From Roseibium porphyridii (GTDB lineage: Bacteria > Pseudomonadota > Alphaproteobacteria > Rhizobiales > Stappiaceae): a stretch of DNA of 64,000 nt. The stretch lies in assembly GCF_026191725.2 (NCBI RefSeq), contig NZ_CP120863.1, forward strand, positions 1,406,001-1,470,000. The letters are read 5' to 3'. This document shows, one piece after another, positions 1 through 8,241 of the stretch. Position 1 is the stretch's first letter. Each line of letters starts with the position of its first letter. The notes beneath the pieces are model-generated. The model saw only the letters and a list, made by a program, of their open reading frames with translations. It searched no databases and was not told where the DNA came from. A program made the translations under genes and the position numbers.

Positions 1-168
1 GTAACGCTCAAGCGCTTGCTCGATCCGTTCACGCGTTGACTGGCGCACGCTGTCAGGATCATTGAAGTATTTCGATACGGTCGGTCTGGAGATCCCGCTG
101 ACGGCGGCAAACTCCTCCATGTTCCTGATTTTTCGATCCGTCATCAGTTGCCTTGACGCTCCGCCCAT
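1..168 (-). CDS. LacI-family transcriptional regulator, N-terminal fragment
   Basis: Only the first 56 codons lie in the window; the rest continues past the left edge. The reverse-strand translation contains a LacI-type helix-turn-helix, MEEFAAVSGISRPTVSKYFN, followed by DPDSVRQSTRERIEQALERY, the usual run from recognition helix to hinge. Two in-frame ATGs are possible, at 168 and 144. The second has an AAGG about 8 bases upstream and gives MTDRKIRNMEEF, a more typical N-terminus, so the true start may be 144. The family represses sugar-uptake or catabolic operons and releases DNA on binding a sugar or sugar phosphate. The ligand cannot be judged because the sensor domain is missing. It is on the same strand as the unrelated five-gene operon that ends 264 bases upstream of it. 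Confidence 0.85.
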   Translation of the reverse strand, partial: MGGASRQLMTDRKIRNMEEFAAVSGISRPTVSKYFNDPDSVRQSTRERIEQALERY

Positions 169-221
169 TATCGTTTCTGGTCAAGTTCTTACTGCCAAGT
201 GGGCGGCAAAAACTTTCCGCG

Positions 222-241
222 TGTAAAATTTTTTATTTACA
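222..241. promoter_or_regulatory. Inverted repeat upstream of the edge LacI gene
   Basis: TGTAAA (222-227) and TTTACA (236-241) form 6-base inverted arms around an AT-rich centre, about 55 bases upstream of the LacI-type start. The position suits an autoregulatory operator or promoter of that gene. Short AT-rich repeats arise by chance, so this is weak. The rest of 169-432 shows no gene I can support. Confidence 0.25.
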
Positions 242-432
242 ATAGAAACTTTGCATTGGTCGGGTCAAGAAACAACGTCGCCAATATTTGCGGGCTATCC
301 CATCAAATTCTCATGATTGAAGGGAAATCCGGCCACGATATCAGGTGTGTAGGTCACATCGGCGGAAAGCCTGGCGGAAGGCAGGTTTCGTCGCAAACGG
401 TGCGCGCTCTGCGGCTGGAGGCAGTCGCCTTG

Positions 433-1104
433 TCAGCCAAACCAGCGCTTCAGCCAGCGCCGGAAGCCGCTAGTGGCTTCATTCGCGCGCTGTTGAGCAT
501 TCGCCTTGGCCTGTTCGGCGTTCTCTCCGACATCATCCATAAAGTCGTCGATCCCTTCCACGACCGGATCAATCCGCTTTTTCTTGAAAAGGCTCATGGT
601 GCGGAGCACGAGCAATGCGAGCGCGGACAGCACCAGGATGAAGATGATGTTGAACCAGGGTATCAGCAGAACATCCGGACCTTCCACCTCTTCGATATCG
701 ATTGCGTTTGGAAAGATCGTGAAGAGTTCAATGCGCCAGCCGTAATGAGTGACCGCAATCCAGACCTCGTCCTCTTTCTTGGCCAGGTCCTGCGCTTGTG
801 CAGTGATGTTGCTGGAATCGAACTTGAAATAGGGCGGCCAGCCCCAGTCGGTGTCTTCGTTTCGGTAAACGCGTGGTTTCCCGTCCGGCCAAACCGTATT
901 GATGAAGCGGACGTCCCTGGTCCAGTTTGGATTGGTTCCTGCATCGGGTGCAGCCCAGAACCAGGACGAAGAACCAATGTCCATTCGTTTGACGTCCGTG
1001 CCGACGATCCGCACGACATCGCGGCCCGGCAAAGTGTAGTGGGCGAATACCACGATGATCAGCACCAGCGGGATGCCAATGATCCATTTAAGATACTTGA
1101 TCAA
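433..1104 (-). CDS. DUF1523 family membrane protein
   Basis: This 223-residue protein matches the DUF1523 family of alphaproteobacteria, whose function is unknown. A hydrophobic segment at about residues 5-25 (IIGIPLVLIIVVFAHYTLPG) and a second at about 148-168 (WFNIIFILVLSALALLVL) bracket a roughly 120-residue domain rich in Trp and Asp. That domain is probably periplasmic, and a basic, Ala/Gln-rich tail is cytoplasmic. The start codon is TTG, forming a TTGA overlap with the stop of the DUF6638-type gene; there is no nearby ATG. Its ribosome-binding site, GAGGA, lies inside the poly-Asp tail of the upstream gene. It is the last gene of a five-gene same-strand operon and would be the membrane component of whatever that operon builds. 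Confidence 0.8.
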   Translation of the reverse strand: MIKYLKWIIGIPLVLIIVVFAHYTLPGRDVVRIVGTDVKRMDIGSSSWFWAAPDAGTNPNWTRDVRFINTVWPDGKPRVYRNEDTDWGWPPYFKFDSSNITAQAQDLAKKEDEVWIAVTHYGWRIELFTIFPNAIDIEEVEGPDVLLIPWFNIIFILVLSALALLVLRTMSLFKKKRIDPVVEGIDDFMDDVGENAEQAKANAQQRANEATSGFRRWLKRWFG

Positions 1105-2477
1105 TCGTCGTCGTCCTCATCGTCGTCGTCGTCGTCACGGGTTTTGGGTATGGCTCCCCAGGGTCCCATGTCCTGACCGAAGCCATAATCCAGGTAATCT
1201 TCTTGCATTCCCGGTTCGGCTCCAAACAGTTCGCGGCGCGTGCCAGCCTTGTCGACCATATATTCTTCGGCGAGGAATTGCGCGACGAAGGTCTTCTTGG
1301 GTTCGCTCCAAGTTCGGTAGTGGTCGTAAAATGCATCCTTGTGGCAGATGAACAGTTGCCTGAAGTCGAGTGGTGTCAACTCAGCCAGGAGCCTGTTGAC
1401 CAACATCTTGTCCGAATGATCGCTTGACCGGAAAAGATAAAAGAAAGCCGGGTCGTCCGGATCCGGCCAACGAACCTTTCTGCCGGCGGCCATTCGGCGC
1501 ACGGCGCTTTCCAATGCATGGTAAGCCTCCGGCAGGTCGCTATGGTATTTTCGCTTGAGGTTGCGCAGATCCCGTCGCGAAATGTCTGAAAGGTCTTCGC
1601 CGAGCGATGCGGCCAGGTCGATCGCGATGAAGTCGAGTTTCTGGTTGAGGATGTCAATCGCGTCGGTGCCCAGGACATCGTGGATGGCCTCGATCAAACC
1701 GTTCCTTGTCAGATATGTGGCAATCGCTTTTCGGTCCTGCAGCGTCAGCACATACTTGACGGGCAAGTCTGAAACGATGTCCACATTTCTGGAGGCGATG
1801 CACGCGGTGCGTTTCACGTCGCGAAAAACATAAAGCCCGCCATAGTGGGACGTGTGGAAGTTTCCTTCCTCAAAACTTTGCGTTTCCAGCTTCAACGGTG
1901 TGCGGATGATGTCGCCCGTATGTTTGGACAACTCGATCATCTCGGAAATCAGCACATCGTCCCACCATCCATCCGGCTCGCTCATGAATGCGTGGATCTT
2001 TGAAGAGAGTTCCTCGCTGGCCTCGACATGTGCGCCGACCGTGTCAGCCTCGATATCGATCTGACGGATGTCAAAAAGGTCAAGCGGCGAGCGGATCGTA
2101 TAGACCGTGTTCAGCAGCTCGCCGACCACCGCATCGTGCAACGTGAGCGCAAACAGCTGCTCTTCATTCTGGTCGATGTAGCGCCGTAAAACGGTGCGGG
2201 AGAAGGAGAAATGGGCGTTGAGCAGAGGTGCTGTTTTTTGCGCAGTCGACAAGACGATGAACAGCCGATTGCAGCCGTGTGGATTAAGATAGTTCGGATC
2301 GTCCAACTCGTCACCGATCTCCGGCGAAAATCCGGAGATGTCGATGTGGAATTCCTCCAGCTGAGTGGTCTTTCCGGTCAGATGTTCCAGGGCGCGATTA
2401 TACCGGCTCACCATGGAAGGCGACGTCACCTCCACTAGATTGCCGAACATCAGCCCATGTCTGACCAGACGCATCAT
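1101..2477 (-). CDS. DUF6638-type conserved protein with poly-Asp tail
   Basis: The 458-residue product resembles an alphaproteobacterial family catalogued as DUF6638; no biochemical role is known to me. It has no signal peptide or membrane segment, so it should be cytoplasmic. The body is mixed alpha/beta with no motif I recognise. The C-terminal third has a basic stretch (RRDLRNLKRKYHSDLPEAYHALE) and conserved-looking aromatic runs (WPDPDDPAFFYLF, FYDHYRTW). The last twelve residues are Arg followed by eleven acidic residues. The start ATG overlaps the stop of the ATPase gene (ATGA), and the 3' end overlaps the DUF1523 gene, so translation is probably coupled. The acidic tail could bind a basic partner or metal, but that is inference. 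Confidence 0.75.
   Translation of the reverse strand: MMRLVRHGLMFGNLVEVTSPSMVSRYNRALEHLTGKTTQLEEFHIDISGFSPEIGDELDDPNYLNPHGCNRLFIVLSTAQKTAPLLNAHFSFSRTVLRRYIDQNEEQLFALTLHDAVVGELLNTVYTIRSPLDLFDIRQIDIEADTVGAHVEASEELSSKIHAFMSEPDGWWDDVLISEMIELSKHTGDIIRTPLKLETQSFEEGNFHTSHYGGLYVFRDVKRTACIASRNVDIVSDLPVKYVLTLQDRKAIATYLTRNGLIEAIHDVLGTDAIDILNQKLDFIAIDLAASLGEDLSDISRRDLRNLKRKYHSDLPEAYHALESAVRRMAAGRKVRWPDPDDPAFFYLFRSSDHSDKMLVNRLLAELTPLDFRQLFICHKDAFYDHYRTWSEPKKTFVAQFLAEEYMVDKAGTRRELFGAEPGMQEDYLDYGFGQDMGPWGAIPKTRDDDDDDEDDDD
1104..1136 (-). repeat. Asp-codon (GAC/GAT) microsatellite doubling as translation signal
   Basis: Eleven consecutive acidic codons (six Asp, one Glu, four Asp) end the DUF6638-type protein. 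The lone GAG Glu codon at 1116-1118 creates GAGGA about 9 bases before the TTG start of the DUF1523 gene, so the repeat appears to carry its ribosome-binding site. Confidence 0.7.
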
Positions 2478-4423
2478 GAGCGGGATGTCTCCATGAAGCG
2501 TTTCTTGGCTTCTTCCATACGCTGCATGTCTCGCACGGCATTTTCAATCGCGGCCTCGTCGGACTTGTCCGCATAGCGGAACTCGCTGTCGGCGTAGCGA
2601 TTGATCTCCTGGATAACCATTTCGATCGTGATCGGTTGCGCCAGCTCCGCGATCATGGACTTCTTGGTTTCATAGTCCTTGAACAGGAAAAGATCAGGGT
2701 TTTCCATCCATTCGTCCGGCAATTCGAAGTCCATCGCACGCACTTTGACGGCGTCAGTGATGTTCTTGATTGCACGGCCGGTGAAACGTTCGTCTGCTTC
2801 TTGAATGGCTTTCAGGTATGCGCCCAGTTTGGCTATGGTATCCAGCGCTCCAATATCGGAGCTGATCTTCTGAAAAACGTTCAACAGTGCATCTTCCTGT
2901 GGCTGCGAATGACTGTCATAGGACGCCGCCACGGCTTTCTTGATTGCCTGGGCTTCAAAAAGGTCATGGTTGCCGACAGGGATCGTGTGGTTCTTGCCCA
3001 TCAGCAGATGCAGAATGTCGATATAGTCTTCACGGGTCTGAGGTCCGTCGACAAGAAAGCGGGCACCGGCCCGCTGGCGCAAGGCATCGTCTACATTCTC
3101 CGGATAGTTGGAAAACATTCCGAACGTGCAGTTGCCGCGCACGACGGTATTGGCGCCGGCAAAGCTTTCCATCAGAACCGCCGTGATCTCCAGCTGACCG
3201 GCAGATGACTGCCGGTCACCGCGCTTGCCCGCAAGCTGGTCGATGTCGTCAACCGTGCCGAAGCCGATCACATTCGGGTCGGTCACGTTACGAATGAAAG
3301 CCTTGGCGTTCTGGGCCGACTTGCCCTGGTAACTGTCGATGCTCTCCGTCGACAGGTTTTCGTAGCGAAACGGGTATCCGGCCACTGCACAATATTCATT
3401 GATCATGCCGGCCATCATTTGAATGAGCGTGGTTTTACCGGTGCCCGGTTTGCCGTCGCCCATAAACGTGAAAATGAAGCCTCCGAGCTCGGCAAACGGA
3501 TTCAGTTTGCGCTCAAAGTCATAAGCCATCAGCATCTTTGACAGCTTCATTGCCTGGTATTTTGCAATGTGATTGCCGACGACCTCTTCGGGTTTCTTGA
3601 ACGCCATGGTCAACGTCGTCGTGCGGGCCCGGGCCGAGGGAGTAAAGCCGGTGATCTCAAAATCGTCAGCCTCAACCCGGTACCGGTCATCCGAGAAGGG
3701 CTTCAGGGAAGTGTTGCCTTCCGCGCGCAAGGTAACCTTTTCCATCAACTGTTCGCAGAACGAGGTAATCAGGGCCACCAGTTGACTATCGGTTTCAATG
3801 CCGGTGGAGGTGATTTCCTGGTCGAGTTCCCAAAGTGCGCCGTGCAATGCAAGTTGGTCGTTGTCGATCAGGATTTCCTCTACTTCGCCGCATTGGATGT
3901 CCGTTTCGCCACTCTCGGCAGCAAGGCCGGACAGAAGAAAGTCCGTCATGTTTGCAAAGACGTGGAGCGAAATCAGAGCAGAGGCGGAAAGAAGTTCCTG
4001 AAAGCGCACCTTATGCGAAGCATCGAGTGAACCAGCCAGATTGGAGCGTTTGAGATCTGCAAGGCCCGTCTGTTCGGAGAACTGGTCTGCGGTAACCTGC
4101 GCTACGGAAAGCGCTCGGCGGAGCGCGCGCAGGATGCTTGCCTGCGTCGGTGTTGTCAGAACATCGTCGTCGCTCTCCAGGATTCGAGCTGTCAGCTGGA
4201 CACCTTCGGGGCGCGCCGTTGACCGGGTGACCAGGCCCGGAGTGGTCGACCGAAACCGGCGCCGGCCGCCCAGCCCGGGTGAGCGTTCGCGCACCATGTC
4301 GGGTTCGCGCCTTGCGGCAATGCGCGGCGTGTGGTCGAACCCCTCAAGCAAGGCTTCCGCGAATTTGTATTTCTCGCGGATCTTGTCTTCTTTCAGTTCC
4401 ATCAGGTCGTTGGTCAGGGTCAC
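2474..4423 (-). CDS. AAA+ family ATPase of a five-gene operon
   Basis: This 649-residue protein has an AAA+ core in its second half. Walker A is GKPGTGKT at about 324-331, a Walker B-like strand ending VDDID is near 385-395, and a candidate arginine finger lies in RQRAGARF at about 449-455. A roughly 290-residue N-terminal region without recognisable motifs precedes it and probably binds substrate or partner; its first 80 residues are Arg-rich and likely flexible. The C-terminal helical region (about 500-649) resembles an AAA lid plus a charged coiled tail. Family members remodel or unfold proteins or complexes using ATP. The start is GTG at 4423, 9 bases after the previous stop; an in-frame ATG at 4402 is possible. 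The partners are presumably the coiled-coil and DUF proteins encoded beside it. Confidence 0.85.
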   Translation of the reverse strand: MTLTNDLMELKEDKIREKYKFAEALLEGFDHTPRIAARREPDMVRERSPGLGGRRRFRSTTPGLVTRSTARPEGVQLTARILESDDDVLTTPTQASILRALRRALSVAQVTADQFSEQTGLADLKRSNLAGSLDASHKVRFQELLSASALISLHVFANMTDFLLSGLAAESGETDIQCGEVEEILIDNDQLALHGALWELDQEITSTGIETDSQLVALITSFCEQLMEKVTLRAEGNTSLKPFSDDRYRVEADDFEITGFTPSARARTTTLTMAFKKPEEVVGNHIAKYQAMKLSKMLMAYDFERKLNPFAELGGFIFTFMGDGKPGTGKTTLIQMMAGMINEYCAVAGYPFRYENLSTESIDSYQGKSAQNAKAFIRNVTDPNVIGFGTVDDIDQLAGKRGDRQSSAGQLEITAVLMESFAGANTVVRGNCTFGMFSNYPENVDDALRQRAGARFLVDGPQTREDYIDILHLLMGKNHTIPVGNHDLFEAQAIKKAVAASYDSHSQPQEDALLNVFQKISSDIGALDTIAKLGAYLKAIQEADERFTGRAIKNITDAVKVRAMDFELPDEWMENPDLFLFKDYETKKSMIAELAQPITIEMVIQEINRYADSEFRYADKSDEAAIENAVRDMQRMEEAKKRFMETSRS

Positions 4424-4432
4424 GCGAAAAAC

Positions 4433-5566
4433 CTATTTGTAGCTGAGAATTTTGCCATTCGGGCTGACGGCATATTTGCGGATATGGGCAAACCCGGGTG
4501 GGTCGAGTTCTTCCAGTACCTGGTAAGGCCGCTGTGGCAAGATCAGAGATCGCTGCTGATGTGTGTGGCCTGCAGTGCCTGTGTCTTCCTGGGCGGACGC
4601 CGCAAGTGGGTCCAGCTGAAAAATCTGACGCTCGACAGTTGAGAAAAACCCGCTCGGTTCATATTCGATATTGGCGGCCAACAGTGTTTCTGTCGTCCAG
4701 GCCAGCGCCCAGTCCTCGCCCGGTTTTTGCCCGGCCTGTGCCAGAACTTCACGCAAGGGGCCAGATTGCTGCGTGAATGTGTGGCTGTACATCGGGCCAA
4801 CGAAAAACCGCCTCAGGCGCTTGGGGTGGATATCGTCGAAGTCGCGATCAAACCCACGCGCAATCGTCAGGAGTTTCAGGGACGCTGCCGATTGAGCCAC
4901 CAACTGACTCTGGACGCGGGGCCATCGGCGCTCGTCTTTGGCAAGTGGCCGCCTGCCGGTGTCTTCAAGGTCCAGGATGTAGATCAACGGAATATTCTGC
5001 TGGCTGTCATAAACCGCCCAATGCAGCCGATACCGACGCCGTTTTTCACTGAGATTTCCGGACCATGCAATTCTCGGGTCGTTGCGCGCCCAGAACAGTT
5101 CCGCATTGGCCAGCTCATCATAATACTGGCGTTCGGATGCTGCGAACTGCAGGTTTACCGGAACTGTATTCTCCTGGAGGATATGGTTGACCATCGCCAG
5201 TTTCAGATCGCGCATTGTCGGCAGCGATCTGAGATGGTTTTGCGCCTGCATGGCATCATTGGCCATCTGCAGAAGCTCCTGGTAGACAGGGAAGCCGCTG
5301 TCCTGGCGATCGATGCTCAGAAGGTTGGGCAGCTTGTCGGAGACCCGTCCAGCAAGCAGATACTTGTAGGAAAGCGCCGTAAAGGTCCCTGACAATCGGT
5401 CCAGGTAGGCCTGCAGGATAGGGATTTCACTTGCCAGCGCCGTGTTCTCAGAGACAACACTATCGGCGACGCCTTTCAAGTGCGAGATGATGCGCTCAAA
5501 TTTGGCGAAGTAGCGCCGCGTTTCATGCGCTTCTTCCAGTGTCCTGTGATCCAGGGTCAGATCCAA
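4433..5566 (-). CDS. Conserved hypothetical protein, 377 aa, operon partner of AAA+ ATPase
   Basis: I do not recognise this family. The protein has no signal peptide or clear membrane segment. The first 120 residues look helical (EEAHETRRYFAKFERIISHL), then a mixed region contains YDELANAELFWARND, a basic block SEKRRRYRLHWAVYD, and a beta-strand IPLIYILDLED. The C-terminal half has GPMYSHTFTQQ and ends in KILSYK. The start is TTG at 5566: an in-frame stop lies two codons upstream, there is no early ATG, and GAGGA sits 7 bases before it. It follows the coiled-coil gene by 17 bases and precedes the ATPase by 9, so it belongs to the same transcript. It may be an adaptor or substrate of the ATPase; that is inference from position only. 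Confidence 0.65.
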   Translation of the reverse strand: MDLTLDHRTLEEAHETRRYFAKFERIISHLKGVADSVVSENTALASEIPILQAYLDRLSGTFTALSYKYLLAGRVSDKLPNLLSIDRQDSGFPVYQELLQMANDAMQAQNHLRSLPTMRDLKLAMVNHILQENTVPVNLQFAASERQYYDELANAELFWARNDPRIAWSGNLSEKRRRYRLHWAVYDSQQNIPLIYILDLEDTGRRPLAKDERRWPRVQSQLVAQSAASLKLLTIARGFDRDFDDIHPKRLRRFFVGPMYSHTFTQQSGPLREVLAQAGQKPGEDWALAWTTETLLAANIEYEPSGFFSTVERQIFQLDPLAASAQEDTGTAGHTHQQRSLILPQRPYQVLEELDPPGFAHIRKYAVSPNGKILSYK

Positions 5567-5583
5567 GGCTCAGTCCTCAACCC

Positions 5584-6660
5584 CTAAGCGCCATAGGCGT
5601 TTTTGTCGTGCTTGTCGACGATCTGCTGGAACCGGCGAGCAAACCGCTCGTCCGATTTTGCCTTTTCTTCCAGAACTTTGCGCGCAAACACCATGTGGTC
5701 CTCGTGCGCTTCCATCATGTCCGCCATGCGCTGGTTCGTGGCGGATCCGATGGCGGCCATGGCCGATTGCGCTTCCTTGTCGGTCGCAACGCCAATCTCG
5801 TTGATCTTGTGGGCGATGTCCTGTTGCTGCGCAGTCTTCAAGGATTTCACGAGGGCATCATAAAGAACAACGCGTTGTTTGGTGTCCGTCTGCAGCTTGT
5901 TGATCAGGACCATCTGCGTTGCGGCCTGGTTCTGCAGGCTGTCGACCCAGGTCTTGCCCTTTTCGATGTAGCGCTCAAGCGTCTGGCTTTCTGCCAGTTT
6001 GACCTGTTCTTCCTGGGCGAGCCGATTGTACTCAGCGTTCTTTTCCGCAAGCTGACTCTCCAGCTTGGTGCGCTCAGCAGCGTCGGTTTCAACGGAGATC
6101 TTGTTTTCAAGGGCAATAATATCCGGATCCATGGCCAGGATTTTTGCCTTGATGTCCTCAAGCGTCCCGACCGTTTGCTCGCGCTGTGAGAGTGTTTCGC
6201 CCAAATTGGTTTCAACGCGTTTGCTGTGTTCGTTCAGGGTGTTGAGCTGGTCCTGCAGAAGCTGTCCGATAACATTGGATTTGGTGATCAAGTCCTGCAG
6301 CTTGTCGTCGATGCTGGCGCTGCGCATCCGCTCCTGGCGGATACTGTCCGACCGTGCCTTTGAGAAGATTCCGATGAAGCTTTCCCAGCCGGTTTTGGAC
6401 CGCATGGCGTCGAAGTCCTTGGAAAAGGTCGCCGTCACATCGTCAAGCCCCATGATGAGTTCGGCAATGTTGGCACCCATCAGTTCGGTGTGGGCATGCA
6501 CGTCATCCAGCGTCGCGTTTTCAATGTCGATGGAAATGTCCTGGCCGGCATCGAGTTTCGTGCGCGCCGATTCAATTTTTGAGGTCAGTTCGTCAATCTT
6601 CTGGCGCGCTGCTGCCACTTCCGTTTTAGACTTTTCAATCTGAGCGTTGAAATCCGCCAT
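5584..6660 (-). CDS. Long coiled-coil protein, possibly TelA-like, first gene of AAA+ operon
   Basis: The 358-residue product is almost wholly heptad-like and charged, with no signal peptide or membrane segment. Coiled coil is evident at about 1-45, 120-230 (SNVIGQLLQDQLNTLNEHSK onward) and 230-350. A less helical stretch (GWESFIGIFSKARSD) lies near residue 100. The overall pattern, with a Gln-rich segment near QAATQMVLINKLQTDTKQR, recalls TelA/KlaA toxic-anion-resistance proteins, but I cannot confirm that by eye. It is the promoter-proximal gene of the five-gene operon and starts with ATG after a GGGAATGG-type site. Its upstream region is shared with the divergent LacI-family gene. A filament-forming or scaffolding role under the ATPase would fit; function is unproven. 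Confidence 0.7.
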   Translation of the reverse strand: MADFNAQIEKSKTEVAAARQKIDELTSKIESARTKLDAGQDISIDIENATLDDVHAHTELMGANIAELIMGLDDVTATFSKDFDAMRSKTGWESFIGIFSKARSDSIRQERMRSASIDDKLQDLITKSNVIGQLLQDQLNTLNEHSKRVETNLGETLSQREQTVGTLEDIKAKILAMDPDIIALENKISVETDAAERTKLESQLAEKNAEYNRLAQEEQVKLAESQTLERYIEKGKTWVDSLQNQAATQMVLINKLQTDTKQRVVLYDALVKSLKTAQQQDIAHKINEIGVATDKEAQSAMAAIGSATNQRMADMMEAHEDHMVFARKVLEEKAKSDERFARRFQQIVDKHDKNAYGA

Positions 6661-6984
6661 TTGACCATTCCCGAAATTGATAATTTTTACGTCTTCTATT
6701 TAACAACTCTCCATGGAAATACAATTACAACGCGCTATCTCCGGTCCGTTAACCCGGTTGTAAATCCCGTTCCCGGGTTTGCGTTGCCGATCCGCCTGAA
6801 TCGCTTTATTCCGAAAAAGCTTTCGTAGAAACCGATATGGGACAATAGCTCCTCCAACGGCAAAGACCAGGCGACAAGTGACTGAGCCTGCTTTGGGAAT
6901 TCGGTTTCGAAATTTGATGATATGGCAAAATTGATTGACGTATGTCAGTTCGTTGCGCGACATTGAGTTCCTGAAGGAGGGGTG
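6661..6984. other. Divergent intergenic region (324 bases)
   Basis: This spacer separates the minus-strand five-gene operon from the plus-strand LacI-family gene and must hold promoters for both. It is AT-rich near both ends. The only defined element I find is the TGACGTATGTCA site at 6936-6947. No small gene has a convincing start. Confidence 0.6.
6936..6947. promoter_or_regulatory. Probable LacI-family operator, site 1
   Basis: TGACGTATGTCA is an inverted repeat (TGAC...GTCA) 38 bases before the regulator's ATG. It shares CGTATGTCA with two sites upstream of the binding-protein gene (8120 and 8148), as expected if the regulator controls itself and the ABC operon. Confidence 0.6.
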
Positions 6985-8013
6985 ATGGTCAAGCCGACAG
7001 TGCATGATATCGCGCGCGAAGCCGGCGTCAGTCTGTCGACGGTCGACAGGGTTCTCAATGGCCGTGCTGATGTGCGACCAAAAAATGCCGAGCGGGTCAA
7101 GGCTGCCGTCAGAAAGCTTGGATATGTGCGCGACACCAACGCTGCCAATCTTGCCAAGCAAAGGCGATACAAGTTTGCTTTCGTGCTGCCCGAGGGCCCC
7201 AATCACCTGGTTGAAACCATTGTTGCCGCCATTCACGAAGCGACCTGGGCTCAGGTCGCTGACCGAACCGAGTTCCGCATCCTGTCGGTCAATGCCGCTG
7301 ATCCGCATGCCGTCGTCGACAACCTGAATGCACTCGATCTGTCATCACTCGACGGCGTTGCGATCATGGTTCCGGAAACGCCGCAGGTTCGCGACGCCAT
7401 TGCGCACATCAAAAGTGCCGGCATTTATGTGGTTGCGCTGGTCTCCGATTTGCCGAATTCCGGATGCGACTATTTTGCAGGAATAGACAATTTTTCTGCC
7501 GGTAAGACAGCCGGAGCACTCCTTGGCAAGTTTCTGCGAAACGAAACAGGAAGTATCCTCGTCGTCACCAATTCAATGGTCGCTCGTGACAGCATCGAGC
7601 GCCGCTTCGGGCTTGATGAAGTGCTTTCTCGGGAATTTCCTTTGCTCAAGACGCTGCCGACAATCGAGTTTCATGACGACGCAGAACGTATCCGCGAGAC
7701 TTTGGGCCATGCTGTGGGTGCCAATCCCGACCTTAAGGCGGTTTATTCGATGGGGTCTGGCAACACGGTCATGCTGGATGCGCTGAGGGCTCAATCCGGG
7801 GTGGAGGACCTGATCGTCATTGCGCATGACCTGACCGCGGTGACGCGTCAGGCGCTTCTCGATGGGGAACTTGACGCGATCATTGCCCAGAATGTCGGTC
7901 ATCTCGTCCGCAGCGCAATCCGTGTCTTGCGGGCCAAGTGCGACGGTGCCGATATCTATGAGGCACAGGAAAAAATCCGTATTGAGATCATCATGCGTGA
8001 GAATCTCTATTGA
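6985..8013 (+). CDS. LacI-family transcriptional regulator of the polyol/sugar ABC operon
   Basis: The 342-residue protein has an N-terminal LacI helix-turn-helix (PTVHDIAREAGVSLSTVDRV) and a hinge. A periplasmic-binding-protein-type sensor domain (about 60-342) follows, of the kind that binds sugars. The start is taken as ATG 6985 because GGAGG at 6976-6980 is 4 bases away; the GTG at 6982 is too close. It lies directly upstream of the ABC importer and kinase operon on the same strand. Three copies of a CGTATGTCA-containing site lie before it and before the binding-protein gene, suggesting local repression relieved by the imported substrate or a metabolite. The inducer is not visible from sequence. 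Confidence 0.88.
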   Translation: MVKPTVHDIAREAGVSLSTVDRVLNGRADVRPKNAERVKAAVRKLGYVRDTNAANLAKQRRYKFAFVLPEGPNHLVETIVAAIHEATWAQVADRTEFRILSVNAADPHAVVDNLNALDLSSLDGVAIMVPETPQVRDAIAHIKSAGIYVVALVSDLPNSGCDYFAGIDNFSAGKTAGALLGKFLRNETGSILVVTNSMVARDSIERRFGLDEVLSREFPLLKTLPTIEFHDDAERIRETLGHAVGANPDLKAVYSMGSGNTVMLDALRAQSGVEDLIVIAHDLTAVTRQALLDGELDAIIAQNVGHLVRSAIRVLRAKCDGADIYEAQEKIRIEIIMRENLY

Positions 8014-8119
8014 TTTTTGAAGTTTGATCTGACGACGAAGATTTCTTTTTAGTTGATATTTTTCAATAATTTACTCCGCAATCGAGTGCGGTTCTTCGTT
8101 GCTTTTACGTCAAAAAGAA

Positions 8120-8161
8120 AGACGTATGTCAGTTTTTGTGTTGACCAGACATACGTATGTC
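8120..8161. promoter_or_regulatory. Tandem LacI-family operators, sites 2 and 3
   Basis: GACGTATGTCA at 8121-8131 and the perfect 14-base palindrome GACATACGTATGTC at 8148-8161 lie 80-120 bases before the binding-protein start. Both share CGTATGTCA with site 1 near 6936. Their centres are about 29 bases apart, close to three helical turns, which would allow cooperative binding on one DNA face. Confidence 0.65.
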
Positions 8162-8241
8162 AATTACCGTCAGCGCGCACTTGGAGGAGTGCGTTGCCCC
8201 GGCAGGTGCCGGCGCACCACCAATTCGGGAGGATTACATCC

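Noticed and set aside
199..1176. Plus-strand reading frame of 325 codons ending in a poly-Ser run
   Set aside because: It lies antisense to the DUF1523 gene and the start of the poly-Asp repeat; the Ser run is the complement of Asp codons and there is no ribosome-binding site.
8053..8241. Upstream extension of the binding-protein reading frame
   Set aside because: It would place 63 residues before a typical signal peptide and run through two operator-like sites; ATG 8242 has a GGGAGGA site.
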